From positions 1-64,000 of the forward strand of contig JAAYCI010000085.1 in the NCBI GenBank assembly GCA_012729855.1: a stretch of 64,000 bases of DNA, read 5' to 3'. Made by a program: the position numbers and the translations under genes. A model generated the notes under the pieces. It was not told the DNA's origin. It searched no databases and saw only the letters and a program-made list of their open reading frames with translations. Shown here piece by piece: positions 8,065-17,139 of this stretch. Every line of letters starts with the position of its first letter. Within the stretch, counting starts at the first letter, position 1. Source of the stretch: Oscillospiraceae bacterium (GTDB lineage: Bacteria > Bacillota > Clostridia > Oscillospirales > Ruminococcaceae).

Positions 8065-9311
8065 TGTCCCTCCAGAATGAACCGCTCCAGCGCTTTCAGC
8101 AGTGGCGCACGGCGGTAGTGTGCCTGCCAGGCTGCGCGGCCGGCGGTACCCATGGCAGCGCGCTGGTCGGCGGGCATGTCCAGCAGGGCTTCTATGTTGG
8201 CGGCAAGGGCTTCGGCATCGCCTGCGCCGGAAACCAGCGCCGCGCCGCTCTCTTGCGCCACCCGGGCGCCCTCGCCTTCCATGGCCACCAGCAGGGGCCG
8301 GCCGGCGGCCAGGTAGCTGGTTATCTTGGCCGGTACCGTCAGCCCCAGGTTTTCGCTTTGGGTCAGCCCGGCAAACAGCGCGTCGGCCATGCCTGTCCAG
8401 CGGGGTATCTCCTCGGGCGGTACCTGCCCGCAGAATTCAAAGTGTGCGTCCAGCCCTTCGGCTTTTATGGCCTGGGCCAGCGCCTCGCGGCTCATGCCGT
8501 CGCCCAGCAGCAGCACCCGCAGCTTGGCGGCGGGCCGGCGGGCGGTTACCAGTTTCACTGCCCGCACCAGGTTTTCCAGGTTTTGCGCGGGGCTGATGTT
8601 GCCGGCAAACAGGAGGTTGAAAAAGCCGGCAAAGCGCGCTTTTAAGGCGTCATCAGGGATGTCCTGCCCGTAAAAGTCCTCACTGTACTGCGGGATAACG
8701 GCCACCTGCGGCGGGTGCTTGGCGGTGGCGGCAATGGCTTTCAGGCGCTCGGCCAGCGCGTCGCTCATGGCAATAAGGCGGGTGCAGCGGCGGTAGTGCC
8801 AGTCGCTTACCTTCTGGGCAATGCCGCGCAAAAAGGGGCTTTTCACCGGCAGCACCGAGTACAGGTTGTCCGGCCACAAGTCCAGCACATAGCAGGTAAG
8901 CGGCAGCTTGTGGATTTTGGCATGGAGGATGGCCGGGAACAGCATCATCACCGGGCTGGTCTCGTAGCAGAACACGGCGTCGTACCGACGGCCGGCCAGG
9001 CGTGGCAGGCTGAACAGCGCGAAGAAGGGCCAGGAGACATAGTTTAAAAAGATGCGCGCGCCGGTGTTGCCCTTGCGGCGTATTTCGCCCGCGCGGAATA
9101 CCTGGGCCCCGGCGTATTGCTGCCGGCGGGGGCCGGTGTAGCGGTAGCCGTCAAACCACTCGCCCTTTGGGTAGTTGGGCAGGCCGCACAGCACGTCCAC
9201 CTCAATGTCATCGCCCACAAAGCCGGCCACAATGTCGCTGATGCGAAAGTTCTCCGGCCAGAAGTGCTGGCTGACCACCAAAATGCGCCGGCGCTTCGCG
9301 TCATGTGCCAT
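8061..9311 (-). CDS. GT4 family glycosyltransferase (WbjE/CapL-like)
   Basis: This 416-aa GT-B fold enzyme has an N-terminal acceptor lobe beginning ILVVSQHFWPENFRI and a C-terminal donor lobe with NLLFAGNISPAQNLENLVRA and LTVPAKITSYLAAGRPLL. The opening resembles the L-fucosamine transferases encoded beside CapF/CapG-type genes, which are its upstream neighbours. Transfer of N-acetyl-L-fucosamine is therefore plausible but inferred from context. ATG 9311 has GGGGGA 8 bases upstream and overlaps the upstream gene by 11 bases; an earlier in-frame start is rejected for lack of a ribosome binding site. Confidence 0.85.
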   Translation of the reverse strand: MAHDAKRRRILVVSQHFWPENFRISDIVAGFVGDDIEVDVLCGLPNYPKGEWFDGYRYTGPRRQQYAGAQVFRAGEIRRKGNTGARIFLNYVSWPFFALFSLPRLAGRRYDAVFCYETSPVMMLFPAILHAKIHKLPLTCYVLDLWPDNLYSVLPVKSPFLRGIAQKVSDWHYRRCTRLIAMSDALAERLKAIAATAKHPPQVAVIPQYSEDFYGQDIPDDALKARFAGFFNLLFAGNISPAQNLENLVRAVKLVTARRPAAKLRVLLLGDGMSREALAQAIKAEGLDAHFEFCGQVPPEEIPRWTGMADALFAGLTQSENLGLTVPAKITSYLAAGRPLLVAMEGEGARVAQESGAALVSGAGDAEALAANIEALLDMPADQRAAMGTAGRAAWQAHYRRAPLLKALERFILEGQ

Positions 9312-10449
9312 CAGGCCGTTTCCCCCAGGTGGTGATGTCCACAATTTTGGCGTAGCTTTGTATGATGCGTATCACCTTGTTGCTCACGTTCAGGTCGCTG
9401 TAGTCGCGCGGCAAGCCCAGCGCCTCGCCATTGTTGTGCAGGGTCACGGCCAGCTCCATGGCTTGCTCCACGTCGGCGCCGTTTATGCCGCCAATCACAA
9501 TGCTGCCGGCGTCCAGCGCCTCGGGGCGCTCGGTGGAGGTGCGTATCAGCACGGCGGGAAAGTCCAGCAGGGCGCTCTCCTCGCTTAAGGTGCCGCTGTC
9601 GCTCAGCACACACCAGGCGTTCAGCTGCAGCTTGTTGTAGTCCAAAAAGCCAAAGGGCGGCAGGCTCCGCACCAGCGGGTGGAAGACAAAACCGCGCTTT
9701 TCAATAAACTTTTTGCTGCGCGGGTGGGTGGAGTAGATGATGGGCAGGCCCCGCGTTTCGGCAATGCGGTTTACGGCGTTCATCAGGCTGAGGAAGTTGA
9801 CTTCGTCGTCAATGTTCTCCTCTCGGTGGGCGCTGAGCAAAATATAGCCGCCGGGCGCAAGGCCCATGCGGTCCAGCACATCACTGGCATCTATGCCCTC
9901 GCGGTGGGCGTTTATCACCTCGGCCATGGGGCTGCCGGTCACAAAAAGGGTCTTGCCGTCCAGCCCCTCGCTCAGCAGGTAACGCCGGGCGTTCTCGGTG
10001 TAGGGCAGGTTGATGTCGCTGATGTGGTCAACGATCTTGCGGTTGATCATCTCGCTGACGTTCCAGTCCCAGCAGCGGTTGCCGGCCTCCATGTGGAAAA
10101 TGGGCACCTTGAGGCGCTTGGCCGAGATGGCGGCCAGCGCGCTGTTGGTGTCACCCAACACCAATAGGGCGTCGGGTTTGTGCTCGGCTATCACCTTGTA
10201 GCTTTTGGCAATGATGTTGCCCATCGTTTCGCCCAAATCGCCCCCGGCCACCTCCAGGAAGATATCGGGCGCGCGCAGGCGCAGGTCTTCAAAAAAGATA
10301 CCGTTCAGCTCATAGTCGTAGTTTTGGCCGGTGTGCACCAGCGTGTGGTCGAAGTATTGGTCGGCCCGGCGCAACACCTCGGCCAGGCGGATAATCTCCG
10401 GCCGGGTGCCCACCACGGTCATCAGTTTCAGCTTGGGCAATGCGTTCAC
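9301..10449 (-). CDS. Non-hydrolysing UDP-GlcNAc 2-epimerase (WecB/CapG/WbjD-like)
   Basis: This 382-aa protein has the family opening MTVVGTRPEIIRL, the conserved VHTGQNYD, FHMEAGNR, LLSAHREENID and LSDSGTLSEE segments, and is full length. The family inverts C2 of UDP-N-acetyl hexosamines in the cytoplasm. Next to a CapF-type reductase the likely reaction is the last step to UDP-N-acetyl-L-fucosamine (CapG/WbjD role) rather than UDP-ManNAc, but sequence alone does not decide. Its start overlaps the end of the CapF-like gene by four bases. Confidence 0.88.
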   Translation of the reverse strand: MNALPKLKLMTVVGTRPEIIRLAEVLRRADQYFDHTLVHTGQNYDYELNGIFFEDLRLRAPDIFLEVAGGDLGETMGNIIAKSYKVIAEHKPDALLVLGDTNSALAAISAKRLKVPIFHMEAGNRCWDWNVSEMINRKIVDHISDINLPYTENARRYLLSEGLDGKTLFVTGSPMAEVINAHREGIDASDVLDRMGLAPGGYILLSAHREENIDDEVNFLSLMNAVNRIAETRGLPIIYSTHPRSKKFIEKRGFVFHPLVRSLPPFGFLDYNKLQLNAWCVLSDSGTLSEESALLDFPAVLIRTSTERPEALDAGSIVIGGINGADVEQAMELAVTLHNNGEALGLPRDYSDLNVSNKVIRIIQSYAKIVDITTWGKRPDGT

Positions 10450-11615
10450 ACCTTTTCAAAATAAGTGTCGGGGCTGTCGGGGTCGAAGGGCTCGCTGGCC
10501 CACATCAGGGTAACCAGGTCGCCCTCGCCCACGTTTTCAATGTTGTGGGTGGATCCGGGCTGGATGTCGATTACCTCAAGCTTTTCGCCGCTCACCGGGT
10601 ACGCCACCACATCCTTGGTGCCAATACGGCGCAGCCGGATAACAGCCCGCCCGCTGACCACCAGAAACTTTTCGTTCTTGGTGTTGTGCCAGTGGTTGCC
10701 CTTTACAATGCCGGGCTTGGCCACGTTCACGCTCACTTGGCCCGACTCATGGCTGCGCAGAAATTCGGTAAAGCTGCCGCGGTCGTCCACGTTGCTGCGC
10801 AGGGGGTAGCTCAGCTTGTTCTCCGGTATAAAGCTCAGGTAGGTGGCCCACAGCTTGCGGGTAAGGTCGTCGCCCATGTCGGGCACGGTGAGGTTTTGCC
10901 GGGTGGCGGCGAAGCTGCGGATGGTGCCGGCCAGCCAGCCCAGGGATACCTCGTAGCTGGGGTCTATGCCGCAGGTGGTGCCGCTGGCGGCCGGCGCTTC
11001 GCCGGCGGGGGCGGTGCCCTCCAGCCGGGCCATAAAGCTGCGCACCACATCGTCTATGTAACACAGTGCGAAAGCGTAGGCGGGGTCGCGTATCTCAAGG
11101 GGCAGCCCGCGGGCCACGTTGTGGCAGAAGGTGGCCACCACGGTGTTGTAGTTGGGGCGGCTCCACTTGCCAAACACGCCGGGCAGGCGGTAGGCGTACA
11201 CCGGGCTGCCGTTCAGGCGGGCGTGGTCAAACAGGGCGGCCTCGGCCTCCTCCTTGCTTTTGGCATAGTCGGTGCCGTTGCCCGCGTGCGCGCTGGAGGA
11301 AAGCAGCACCGGCGCCTTGTTGCCGGCGGCGCGCAATGCGGCCAGCAGCCGCTGGGTAAGCCCGGCGTTGCCGGTGTAAAATTCCTCGGTGTTCTGGGGG
11401 CGGTTCACCCCCGCCAGATGAAAGACAAACGCCGCCTTGCCGGCGTAGTCCTCCAAGGCGCCCTCGGGGCTGTCCAGGTCCAGCAGCAAAAGGTTCTGCC
11501 AGCCCTCGGCCCGCAGGGTGGCTGCCAGGTTGCGGCCAATAAAACCCGCCGCGCCGGTTATCATCAGCGGGACGGTCTTGTCGGTAACGGGGTGGGAGGC
11601 GTCACGATTTTCCAT
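10446..11615 (-). CDS. CapF-like bifunctional NAD(P)-dependent reductase with C-terminal cupin
   Basis: This 389-aa protein has an N-terminal SDR domain with ITGAAGFIGRNL, LAGVNRP and a YAKSK catalytic motif. The C-terminal cupin domain carries GNHWHNTKNEKFLVV, a signature of CapF/WbjC proteins. In the CapE-CapF-CapG pathway CapF epimerises and reduces the CapE product toward UDP-L-FucNAc precursors. The next gene is a CapG-like epimerase, but no CapE-like dehydratase is in the window. ATG 11615 follows AGGAGAAG. It is the first gene of the leftward operon. Confidence 0.87.
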   Translation of the reverse strand: MENRDASHPVTDKTVPLMITGAAGFIGRNLAATLRAEGWQNLLLLDLDSPEGALEDYAGKAAFVFHLAGVNRPQNTEEFYTGNAGLTQRLLAALRAAGNKAPVLLSSSAHAGNGTDYAKSKEEAEAALFDHARLNGSPVYAYRLPGVFGKWSRPNYNTVVATFCHNVARGLPLEIRDPAYAFALCYIDDVVRSFMARLEGTAPAGEAPAASGTTCGIDPSYEVSLGWLAGTIRSFAATRQNLTVPDMGDDLTRKLWATYLSFIPENKLSYPLRSNVDDRGSFTEFLRSHESGQVSVNVAKPGIVKGNHWHNTKNEKFLVVSGRAVIRLRRIGTKDVVAYPVSGEKLEVIDIQPGSTHNIENVGEGDLVTLMWASEPFDPDSPDTYFEKV

Positions 11616-11708
11616 CGTCCTTCTTCTCCTCTTCACACAACGAGAGTTTGGTTCATACCCAGGCAGGCGGGCACCGCATGTTTTGCCCGTTTGCCATAAA
11701 ACTGTAAC

Positions 11709-11737
11709 ATTATAGCATGTTTCGGGGGATATTGCCA
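11709..11737 (-). promoter_or_regulatory. Promoter of the leftward polysaccharide operon
   Basis: On the minus strand TGGCAA and a perfect TATAAT are 17 bases apart, about 95 bases upstream of the CapF-like start. The -35 box is weak but the -10 is consensus. Confidence 0.6.
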
Positions 11738-11793
11738 GTGCGAGGGCAGGCGGCGCGCGCTTGGGCCGCCCGCCCAAAAAACGCCGCTGGCGA

Positions 11794-11822
11794 TTGACAG
11801 CCGCCGCCTGAAATGCTATTGT
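11794..11822 (+). promoter_or_regulatory. Promoter of the ABM monooxygenase gene
   Basis: A perfect TTGACA is followed 17 bases later by TATTGT, 30 bases before the start codon. Confidence 0.65.
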
Positions 11823-11851
11823 TAAATCACCAAAAAATGGAGGTGGCCGTG

Positions 11852-12142
11852 ATGATTCGTGTAGTAGCCAACAATTATTTCAAAGAGGAAGATGTTGAGA
11901 AGATCATGCCTTACCTGAAAGCGCTGGCCGATGGCAGCCGTACGGACGAAGGGAATATCTCCTACAACCTGTATGTAAACCCCAAGGACAAGGGCAATAT
12001 CGTGATGATAGAAGAGTGGGAGAGCCCCGACAACCTGAAGCCCCATGGCGCCAAAGAGCACTTCACCAAAAATGTGGCGGCACTGAACGAGTATAAGCAG
12101 AAAGACGGCACCATCCAGGTGCTGATTCCGCTGGATATCTGA
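11852..12142 (+). CDS. ABM-domain protein (putative quinol monooxygenase, YgiN-like)
   Basis: This 96-aa protein is the length of a single antibiotic-biosynthesis-monooxygenase (ABM) domain, a dimeric ferredoxin-like fold. Features include IRVVANNYFK, YNLYVNPKD, IVMIEEWES and HFTKNVAAL. Members oxidise small aromatic substrates without cofactor, or help with heme or reactive electrophile handling. ATG 11852 follows GGAGGT. It has its own promoter and stands alone before pepT. The substrate is unknown. Confidence 0.8.
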   Translation: MIRVVANNYFKEEDVEKIMPYLKALADGSRTDEGNISYNLYVNPKDKGNIVMIEEWESPDNLKPHGAKEHFTKNVAALNEYKQKDGTIQVLIPLDI

Positions 12143-12237
12143 AAACATCGGCCTCAAACCCCATAGCGACATAAACCTGTTCCCAGCAATGTGGAATGGG
12201 TTTTGTTATCTTACTTAACAAGCAAAGGAGACCCGCC

Positions 12238-13461
12238 ATGCAAGCCCATGAACGGTTTTTGGACTATGTGAAGGTGCACACCACCTCTGAGCCGTCAAAC
12301 GCCCACCAGCGCCCCTCCAGCAAGCGCCAGTTTGATTTGGCAGGCCTGCTGGTGAAGGAGATGCACGCACTGGGCATTGCGAACGCCAGCGTGGACAAGC
12401 ACTGCTATGTCACCGGCTTTATAGAGGCCACCCCCGGATGCGAGGCCGCCCCGGCGCTGGGGTTTATTGCCCACCTGGACACCGCCCCAGACGCCAGTGG
12501 CAAGAACGTGCGCCCCATGCTGCACCCGAATTACAATGGCGAAGACGTGATGCTGGAGGACGGCTCGGTCATCGCGGTGGCCACCTTCCCCGAGCTGAAA
12601 GCACTGAAAGGGCAAACGCTGATAACCGCCGGCGGCGGCACGCTGCTGGGGGCGGACGACAAGGCCGGCATTGCCGAGATCCTCACCGCCTGCGAGCGGC
12701 TGCTGTGTGGCGGCGTGCCCCACGGCCGCATCTGCATCGCCTTTACGCCGGATGAGGAGATAGGCGAGGGGGCCTCAGACTTTGACGTGGAGGCCTTTGG
12801 CGCCCAATACGCCTACACGGTGGACGGCGGCCCGGTGGAGGAGATCGCGTATGAATCCTTCAACGCGGCGGCGGTGCGGCTGGCTTTTACCGGCGTGGAG
12901 GTACACCCCGGCACGGCCAAGGGCGTGATGGTGAATGCCACCCGCCTGGCGGTAGAGTTTGACATGTTGCTGCCCGAAAAGGAGCGCCCCCAGTTCACAG
13001 AAGGGCGGGAAGGCTTCTACCATCTGCACGACATCAAGGGCGGCGTGGGCCACGCCGAGAGCCACTATATCATCCGCGACCACGACCGCGCCACCTTTGA
13101 GGCCCGCAAGCAGGCCGTGCGGGCCGCCGCCGCCGAGATAGAGCGCCGCCACGGCAAGGGCTGCGTGGCGGTGCAGATAAAGGACAGCTACTACAACATG
13201 GGCGAGGTGATAGAGCAGCACTACCACCTGGTGGAGAACGCCCTGCAGGCCGTGCGGGCCATCGGGCTGCAGCCGGCCATCCAGCCCATACGCGGCGGCA
13301 CCGACGGCAGCCGCCTGTCCTTCATGGGCTTGCCCTGCCCGGACCTGGGTACTGGAGGGCACTACTTTCATGGCCCGGCCGAGTGCATCACGGTGGAGGC
13401 GATGGAGCAGGCCGTGGCATTGATACTGGAGATTGTTGGCATTTACGCCACCATGAAATAG
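12238..13461 (+). CDS. pepT: Peptidase T (tripeptide aminopeptidase)
   Basis: This 407-aa M20B metallopeptidase has its zinc ligands visible: FIAHLDTAPD (His), LLGADDKAGI (bridging Asp), TPDEEIGEG (Glu pair), TVDGGPVEE (Asp) and TGGHYFHGP (His). It removes N-terminal residues from tripeptides in the cytoplasm. Length and domain order are those of intact PepT, with the lid domain in the middle. ATG 12238 is preceded by AAAGGAG. A strong terminator follows, so it is probably monocistronic. Confidence 0.95.
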   Translation: MQAHERFLDYVKVHTTSEPSNAHQRPSSKRQFDLAGLLVKEMHALGIANASVDKHCYVTGFIEATPGCEAAPALGFIAHLDTAPDASGKNVRPMLHPNYNGEDVMLEDGSVIAVATFPELKALKGQTLITAGGGTLLGADDKAGIAEILTACERLLCGGVPHGRICIAFTPDEEIGEGASDFDVEAFGAQYAYTVDGGPVEEIAYESFNAAAVRLAFTGVEVHPGTAKGVMVNATRLAVEFDMLLPEKERPQFTEGREGFYHLHDIKGGVGHAESHYIIRDHDRATFEARKQAVRAAAAEIERRHGKGCVAVQIKDSYYNMGEVIEQHYHLVENALQAVRAIGLQPAIQPIRGGTDGSRLSFMGLPCPDLGTGGHYFHGPAECITVEAMEQAVALILEIVGIYATMK

Positions 13462-13484
13462 GCCGCAAACCCGAATAGAGCCGC

Positions 13485-13527
13485 AAAAAAGACCGCCCTG
13501 CCATGAAATATGGCGGGGCGGTCTTTT
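13485..13527. terminator. Bidirectional terminator between pepT and the chemoreceptor gene
   Basis: GACCGCCC and GGGCGGTC form a stem, with a second inner TGCCAT/ATGGC arm. An A tract lies on the left and TTTT on the right, so it serves both convergent genes. Confidence 0.85.
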
Positions 13528-13543
13528 GTAAAAGCTGGTGCGC

Positions 13544-15646
13544 CTAGAAGTAGTAGGGTTCATCCTGGGCAGTGGCCGCAGGCGTGCCGTAACCCGGCAT
13601 GGGCAGCCCGGCAGCCGGCGCGCCGGCGCCGTCTTTCAGCTTGAACTGGGCCACCATTTGTGCCAGCATGGCCGACTGGCTGCTCATCTCCTCGCTGGCG
13701 GCGGCGCTTTCCTCGGCGGTGGCGCTGTTTTGCTGCACCACAATGGCCACCTGGTCTATGCCCTGGTTTATCTGGCTTATGGCGTCGCTTTGTGTGCTGG
13801 AGGATTGGGCAATGTCGTCCACAATGCGGCTGGACTCGTTGATGCCGGCCACGATCTCGGCCAGGCTGGCCGCGGTATCCTGGGCAATGGCGGCGCCCAG
13901 CTCGGCTTTTTCTATGGAGCTGGCAATCATGGTGCCGGTGTCCTTGGCGGCCTCTGCGCTTTTGCCGGCCAGGTTGCGCACTTCGTCGGCCACCACGGCA
14001 AAGCCCTTGCCGTGCTCGCCGGCGCGGGCGGCTTCCACCGCGGCATTCAGCGCCAGAATGTTGGTCTGGAAGGCAATGTCGTCTATCGCCTTGATCACCT
14101 TGCCAATCTGCTGGCTGGCGTCGCTGATCTCCTGCACCGCCTGCAGCATCTGCGCCATCTGGCCGCTGCCCTTTTCGGCGCCGGCTTTAATGGTGTCGGC
14201 CAGGCGGGCGGCCTCGTGGGCCATATTGGCGTTTTCTTCGGTTTTGGTGGCCACGTCGCCAATGGAGGCGGACAGCTCCTCCACCGAGGCGGCCTGCTCG
14301 GTGCTGCCCTGGGCCAGGCTCTGGGCGCCGTCGGCAATTTGCTTGGAGCCGTTAGAAACTTGCACGGTAGCGTTATTTATATTGCTGAACATCCCGTTTA
14401 GCTTCTCCAGCATCCGGCTCAGTGCCAGGCCCATGGCGTCATTTTCAGAGGCCACTTCAATGGTGGCGGTCAAATCGCCATTGGCAATTTTATCCAGCTC
14501 GCCCGAGATATAGCCCAGCCGCTGCATCAGCATGCCGTAGCTCACGGCCGTTTCGCCCAGCTCGTCCTTCCGGGTGGCAATCTCCGCGGCCAGTGTCTGC
14601 ACATCGGGCGGCAGCTCCAGGTTGCCGGTTTCGGCCAGGTAGTTCAGCGAGAAGCTGAGGCCCTGGGTGGGGATTTTGATGAGGCGGGAAATGTAAAGCC
14701 CCATAATGACCGCCACGGCGATGGAGAGGACGGCCACCACGATCACGATCCAGATGGTGGTTTGCACCAGGCCCGTGGTGGCGGCGATACCGCCCGCCAT
14801 GTCGACATCCAGCGCCTCGGCCAGGCGGGAGATCTGGGCAAGGTTGTCCTCGCCGGCGGCTTCGGTGGTTTTCACCAGGGTCCAGGCGCTGTCGTTCTCG
14901 GCCACAAAGGTGTCAATCAGGTCTTTCAGTGCGTGGCAGGCGTCCAGGGCGGTTTGCAGGTTTTCGGCCACCGAAGGGGAGTCGGCGATGGCGATGGAGC
15001 CCTCCAGAATGGTGATGACTTCATCGATATCGGCAATGAGGACATCGGCCTCGGCGCCGTCGAAGGTGTCGCGGATGTGCCCAAGGCCCTGCCGGATGAT
15101 ACCCATGTCATCCAGGGACTGCAGGTTCAGGGCGCTTTGCTCGGGCGGGGCCCCGGCGGCAATGCGCGCCTCCAGGCCCTGCAGGAAGGTCTGGTATACC
15201 TGGGTGGCCAGCGCCACACCCTGGTTGCCCAGGTCGGTCAGGTGGTCGTTTACCGCTATAATGGTGTATACGTTTTGGCTCCAGGCGTCATAGGCTGTTC
15301 TAAATGCCTGTATTTCAGCCGTATAGTGGCCGGTTTCCGGGTTGGCCTGAGACAGTGCAATGGCCTTGTCCGCCAGCTGCTTCGTCTCGGTGTCGCGCGC
15401 GGTAAAGTTCGCGTTGGCGGTCGGGTTGGTCATGTTGTAAATAACGTTGGCCTGCGTTTGCGTGTTGCCCACGGCCACCAGGGTGTTGTTTACCGCGGTT
15501 TGCAAATCGGAGCTGATTTGAACGTTATTGGCGTTGCTGTTAACCATCAGCGTGGTGGTAATAATGCTGGCAGACATCAGCACCATCATCAGCACCACGG
15601 CCCCAAAGCCGATAAAAATTTTCTTCCCTACCTTGAGATTTTTCAT
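13544..15646 (-). CDS. Methyl-accepting chemotaxis protein
   Basis: This 700-aa chemoreceptor has a first membrane segment at about residues 8-32, an extracytoplasmic four-helix-type sensor domain, a second membrane segment near residues 320-345, a HAMP-like linker and a long signalling coiled coil. The hairpin tip reads [20 protein letters not shown], the CheA/CheW contact. The sensor domain has no recognisable ligand motif. The C-terminus ends DEPYYF after a Gly/Pro-rich linker and may act as a tether. ATG 15646 follows a GGGGGAAG site. With the flagellin gene it supports a motile, chemotactic cell. Confidence 0.93.
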   Translation of the reverse strand: MKNLKVGKKIFIGFGAVVLMMVLMSASIITTTLMVNSNANNVQISSDLQTAVNNTLVAVGNTQTQANVIYNMTNPTANANFTARDTETKQLADKAIALSQANPETGHYTAEIQAFRTAYDAWSQNVYTIIAVNDHLTDLGNQGVALATQVYQTFLQGLEARIAAGAPPEQSALNLQSLDDMGIIRQGLGHIRDTFDGAEADVLIADIDEVITILEGSIAIADSPSVAENLQTALDACHALKDLIDTFVAENDSAWTLVKTTEAAGEDNLAQISRLAEALDVDMAGGIAATTGLVQTTIWIVIVVAVLSIAVAVIMGLYISRLIKIPTQGLSFSLNYLAETGNLELPPDVQTLAAEIATRKDELGETAVSYGMLMQRLGYISGELDKIANGDLTATIEVASENDAMGLALSRMLEKLNGMFSNINNATVQVSNGSKQIADGAQSLAQGSTEQAASVEELSASIGDVATKTEENANMAHEAARLADTIKAGAEKGSGQMAQMLQAVQEISDASQQIGKVIKAIDDIAFQTNILALNAAVEAARAGEHGKGFAVVADEVRNLAGKSAEAAKDTGTMIASSIEKAELGAAIAQDTAASLAEIVAGINESSRIVDDIAQSSSTQSDAISQINQGIDQVAIVVQQNSATAEESAAASEEMSSQSAMLAQMVAQFKLKDGAGAPAAGLPMPGYGTPAATAQDEPYYF

Positions 15647-15770
15647 ATTGCTGCTCTTCCCCCTTAGTATAAAACTGCTTAATATGTGCCTGTGCAGTGC
15701 CCCCAACAGTGGGTAAATAATGGGAAATCCTTTAAACAAACAAATAACGAACAAAAGGCCGCACGAATTT

Positions 15771-15799
15771 AATATAGTACCATTTTTCCATGAAGTCAA
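15771..15799 (-). promoter_or_regulatory. Promoter of the chemoreceptor gene
   Basis: TTGACT and TATATT are 17 bases apart on the minus strand, about 125 bases before the start codon. It looks like sigma-A; no sigma-28 motif was seen here. Confidence 0.6.
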
Positions 15800-15863
15800 T
15801 AGGGAAAATAGAAAAAATGGGACTACTGGGAAGGCGAATGCCAGGCCGGGCGCCACGCAAAAT

Positions 15864-15892
15864 GCCCTGCCTGATGAGATACCAGACAGGGC
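15864..15892 (-). terminator. Terminator of the three-gene glycan operon
   Basis: A GCCCTG/CAGGGC stem with extra CTG/CAG pairs is followed on the minus strand by ATTTTG. It lies just after the GT4 stop codon. Confidence 0.6.
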
Positions 15893-15930
15893 GTTTGCCT
15901 TATTTTGTGAGCCGCCTATGTAAAAAGGGT

Positions 15931-17139
15931 TTACCGGGCTTCGGGGCCAAACATCATGGCCAAATAGCGCTGCACCATGGCTTCCGTCTCCAGCCCGGCA
16001 AGCACCTCGGCGCCTAGCGCCCCAGCCTGCGCGCGGTAGCCTGCCAGGTTTTCGGCCATCTGCATAAAGGCGGCCACCAGGGCGCCCTGGTTGGCGGCAT
16101 CCTTCTGGCGGGCGTACTCGGGGGTGGTTTGAGGCCGCAGCTTCAGCACGTCGCCGTAGGCGGTGGGCGTTACAATACAGGCGGCCACGTCGCGCACGTC
16201 GCGGGCGTTGCCCACGTCGGTAAGCACCATGGGCACCTGGCAGTACATAGCCTCCAGCACGGCGTTGCTGCAGCCCTCCTGCAGGGTGGGCAGGGTGAAG
16301 ATATCCACATGCCGGCGCAAAAACTCGCCCATATGCCGGTGCGAAAAATAGGGCACGAAGATGATGCTGCTTTTGGCGGGCGACTTTTCTATAACCGCCA
16401 GCAGCGCTTCGTTGTAGTCCGGTTCAATCACATTGCCGGCCAGCAGCAGCTTGAAGCGCGGGTTCTGCTTTGTCAGCTGCTCCATCACGCCCACCATGCC
16501 TATCTGGTGCTTCACGGCGTTGATGCTGGACACCTGCGCAATAACGATATCGTCCTCGGCCAGGCCCAGCGCGGCGCGGGTGGCAAGGCCCGGCGGCGGC
16601 TCGGTGATATCCAGCTCGGCGAAGTCGACCCCGTTGGGGATGACTTCCACCCGGCTTTCCGGCATGCCGCTGCGGGTGCAGAAATAGTCTTTCACAAAGC
16701 TGCTTACCGCCGCAATGCCGTGGCAGGCCTCCAGGCATTCCCGGCGCTCGGCCATCTCGGCGTCGTTGAACCAGGTGTATACGTTGTGGATGGTGTAAGT
16801 GCAGCGGATGCCCAGGCTGGCCGCCCGCTCCATCATAAAGGTGTTGTAGTGGTAGTGCAGCTGCCGGATGTTCTTTTTCAGGCAGAAACCAAAGAAGTCG
16901 GCCTCATTGGCGCTAAATATGCGGAAATGCCGCAAGTCCTCCAGCTGCTCGGCAAACCAGCCGGCCAGCTCGGGTTTTTCGCACAATACGTAGGTGTCGT
17001 AGCCGTGGCGGCGGTAGCCCAGGTAGAGGTTGTACACCACCTGTTCCAGGCCGCCTTTGTCAAAGCCGGTAACCACCAGCCCAATGGCCGGTTTTTCGCC
17101 CTTTTGGCGCCCGTGGCGGAAAAGCCTGTCCCAGTTCAT
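15931..17139 (-). CDS. GT4 family glycosyltransferase
   Basis: This 402-aa GT-B fold enzyme shows an N-terminal [15 protein letters not shown] loop, the mid-protein VIPNGVDF and the C-terminal donor-site block [18 protein letters not shown] with the E-x7-E pattern. It should add a sugar from a nucleotide donor to a lipid-linked glycan in the cytoplasm. It is the third gene of an operon with two pyruvyltransferase-type proteins; its start overlaps the upstream gene by four bases, so it probably acts on the same polymer. Donor and acceptor are unknown. Confidence 0.88.
   Translation of the reverse strand: MNWDRLFRHGRQKGEKPAIGLVVTGFDKGGLEQVVYNLYLGYRRHGYDTYVLCEKPELAGWFAEQLEDLRHFRIFSANEADFFGFCLKKNIRQLHYHYNTFMMERAASLGIRCTYTIHNVYTWFNDAEMAERRECLEACHGIAAVSSFVKDYFCTRSGMPESRVEVIPNGVDFAELDITEPPPGLATRAALGLAEDDIVIAQVSSINAVKHQIGMVGVMEQLTKQNPRFKLLLAGNVIEPDYNEALLAVIEKSPAKSSIIFVPYFSHRHMGEFLRRHVDIFTLPTLQEGCSNAVLEAMYCQVPMVLTDVGNARDVRDVAACIVTPTAYGDVLKLRPQTTPEYARQKDAANQGALVAAFMQMAENLAGYRAQAGALGAEVLAGLETEAMVQRYLAMMFGPEAR

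Noticed and set aside
10440-11699. A 419-codon plus-strand frame opposite the CapF-like gene
   Set aside because: The minus strand encodes clear CapF motifs; this frame shows none.
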